The notes beneath the pieces were generated by a model. The model made no database searches. It saw only the letters and a list, made by a program, of their open reading frames with translations, and was not told the DNA's origin. Shown here piece by piece: positions 62,390-64,000 of a DNA stretch of 64,000 nucleotides (the first letter of the stretch is position 1; each line of letters starts with the position of its first letter). Both the position numbers and the translations under genes were made by a program. This stretch comes from Monosporascus cannonballus (Eukaryota > Ascomycota > Sordariomycetes > Xylariales), in the NCBI GenBank assembly GCA_004154925.1, contig QJNS01000039.1, positions 3,009-67,008 on the forward strand. Reading direction: 5' to 3'.

Positions 62390-62780
62390 TTAACAGTTTT
62401 TGTATTTTTCAACTTGAAAAATTCGTTTCCAACTACCTTAAGATTGAAACGGAACTTAAGAAAATTAAAAAAGAAGCGGAACAGGCGCAAGCTAAGGTTC
62501 GTTGGCTTCGAAAACAAAAAGAATTATGGGCCGATCGCGTAATACGTATGCTATTCCACGGGCTTCGGTTCTTGGAGAAGTTGGATAAATTGGAACATTA
62601 AAAAAGCAGACCGAATTAAAGACTACCTAGGTTACGTTAGCAAAGGTTACGCTTCCTTTCGTCTAGTCTAACCTTAAATTTACCAATTAGTTATTTATTA
62701 ATTAAGGAGCCTTTAATCCGGTTAACTTTGGCGTTATTAGTAAAAGCTCTTTAATAAGTGCTGGGCGTTAATAAGGTTTT
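62390..62780 (+). pseudogene. Antisense accessory frame of element D
   Basis: Plus-strand reading, antisense to the pol of D and the best preserved of the antisense frames. A charged coil (LEKFVSNYLKIETELKKIKK, EAEQAQAKVRWLRKQKEL) leads to RVIRMLFHGLRFLEKLDKLEH. Then come a stop and a tail with KSSLISAG, matching KNSLINARR in B and NKNSLIGVK in C. The pattern of Ala/Lys/Arg coil, RLRKQ and RG-L--LDELE resembles coiled-coil tails linked to fungal transposons. The role is unknown. Confidence 0.55.
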
Positions 62781-63796
62781 TGATAAGTTCTCAGATATTT
62801 TCAGAATCCGAATGTTTTTTCCACTTAATGAGGTACTACGTAAGTCCGTTTTATTTCCGTATGTCGAAAAGTTTCTCCATTTTATATGCTTATTCGGTTT
62901 TTATTTCCAATTTATTTTATATCGTATATACTATAATTATATTTGCTATTAATTCGAATAAAGAAATATAAAAAATTGGATGGAATTTAGCATTTGGTAA
63001 AAGTTTTAATTAATAATTATTTTCTGAGATTTTCTTAGCGATATTATATAAATCGATATACTTAAAATGGAAATTTTTGTTGCGTCTGTTTGTTTAAATA
63101 TTTTTTTATAGTAAGGAAAATTATTTCCCTTTTTTCGAAAATTAATGTTTTTTAATTTTTTGTGATTATAATATTTATTTATTTGATTTTATACGAATTC
63201 CAGATTTATGTTTATTTTTTAATATAATTATTACAATTATTTTAATATAAGAATTATTTTAATATTAATTAAACCGTCGTTAAATATTTTTTTGTAAATT
63301 TTTGAAATAAAACCAAAGTTTACGTTCGTAAGTATCATTATAATGTTTTCGTAATAACTGATATTATAGGTTAACTAAGTAATAGATAACTTTTTAACCC
63401 AGTTATTTTGTTCGTAATTAATATAATATCGGAAATAAATTTCCAAATTTTGGATCATTTATTCCGCTTATTTCTTAATTTAATGTTTAAATACGTTAAA
63501 TAATTTGTAATATAAACCTATTTATATTATTAAGATTTATTAAAATTGAAAGGCAAATATCGATTTTTTATTTAAGATAATTTTCATTAGTAATCCGTAT
63601 GTAATAAAAATATATTTAAAGAAAATGTTTACTATTTATTCGGCGTTTACATCCTTATAATATGGTTAAAAAATAAAAAGATTTCGTAAATCAGTGGACG
63701 ATTACGAAAATACTATCGTAATATATTCCGGTAATTAAATCTTTTAATATAAGAAGTTTAATAATAAAGTTAAATATGATTACATATTATGGTTGT

Positions 63797-64000
63797 TGTA
63801 AAAGGCTTCACCTGAGCGGTCTGCAATCAGTTGCCAATGAGAGTTTATTTTCTAGCTAAAGAGAAAAGAAAGGGAAGATGAAAATACAGTTGTGTGTGTT
63901 CGCATATAAGGCGCTGCGCTAGTGCTGCTTGGTACCGGCGTTTGTCCGGTGCTCTATTATAGGGCTCTATACAGCCCCATCACAGTTGTTTTGTGACTAG
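63797..64000 (+). mobile_element. Start of a GC-normal LTR-like element, continues past window
   Basis: Composition changes abruptly at 63797, where TGTAAAAGGCTTCACCTGAG interrupts the integrase of element D. The 204 visible bases have normal GC and no RIP signature. They carry a TATA-like CATATAAGG at about 63904 and two short hairpins (GTACCGGCGTTTGTCCGG and AGGGCTCTATACAGCCC). This fits the 5' LTR of a recently inserted retrotransposon. GTTGT (63792-63796) would be the left target duplication. The family is not identifiable from this end alone. Confidence 0.55.

Larger units (their letters stand above)
61525..63796 (-). mobile_element. Element D: Gypsy element of the B/C superfamily, partial
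   Basis: The LTR at 61525-61894 is followed by internal sequence that aligns with element C from 31761 to about 33480, in the same orientation (pol on the minus strand). Internal sequence from about 62990 on corresponds to the chromodomain-like tail and integrase. Around 63796, inside the integrase, the element is cut by a GC-normal insertion that runs off the window, so its other LTR is not visible. Confidence 0.75.

Overview
The window looks like a filamentous ascomycete (Pezizomycotina) chromosome. Genes have short GT-AG introns, and there are Fot1/pogo-like and Ty3/Gypsy-like elements. The sequence switches sharply between normal GC blocks (about 1-17 kb and 39.06-41.2 kb) and very AT-rich blocks (about 17.2-38.8 kb and 41.3-63.8 kb). 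The AT-rich blocks are full of stop codons and C-to-T/G-to-A changes of the kind left by repeat-induced point mutation (RIP). No species is named because nothing here is diagnostic.

Layout. 1-76 is a pure C run, possibly an assembly edge artefact. 337-2265 is an intact two-exon DHA2-type MFS transporter with an N-terminal acidic dileucine vacuolar-sorting signal. 3222-4673 (minus) is a spliced three-helix membrane protein resembling the DUF6594 family. From about 4.7 to 17.06 kb GC is normal but no gene is convincing, apart from a possible 96-residue basic protein at 8905-9195 behind a TATA-like box.

17061-39056 reads as one ancient Gypsy element (A) with 206-bp LTRs and a 5-bp target duplication (GGGCG). 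It has been split by three later insertions: a 1.9-kb Fot1-like transposon in its 5' LTR, a 6.65-kb Gypsy element (B, plus) in its gag gene, and a 6.8-kb relative of B (C, minus) near its 3' end. Removing the three leaves about 6.6 kb, a normal Gypsy length, and the gag frame reads through the B insertion point.

182 bp beyond element A is a second DHA2 MFS gene (39238-40958, minus). It is a pseudogene with two CpA-to-TpA type stops, a homopolymer frameshift and decayed motif A residues, which fits RIP leaking out of the neighbouring repeats.

41.3-63.8 kb is a graveyard of at least four more Gypsy relics: E (minus), G (plus), F (plus) and D (minus, related to B and C). They carry smaller insertions: a 128-bp palindrome-bearing repeat (three copies) and a 206-bp solo LTR (two copies, opposite orientation). 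A 9-bp minisatellite has expanded in one LTR of E. At 63797 a GC-normal, apparently young LTR element begins and runs off the window. The main biological story is genome defence and nested transposition beside transporter genes. I see no secondary-metabolite cluster, CRISPR array or rRNA.
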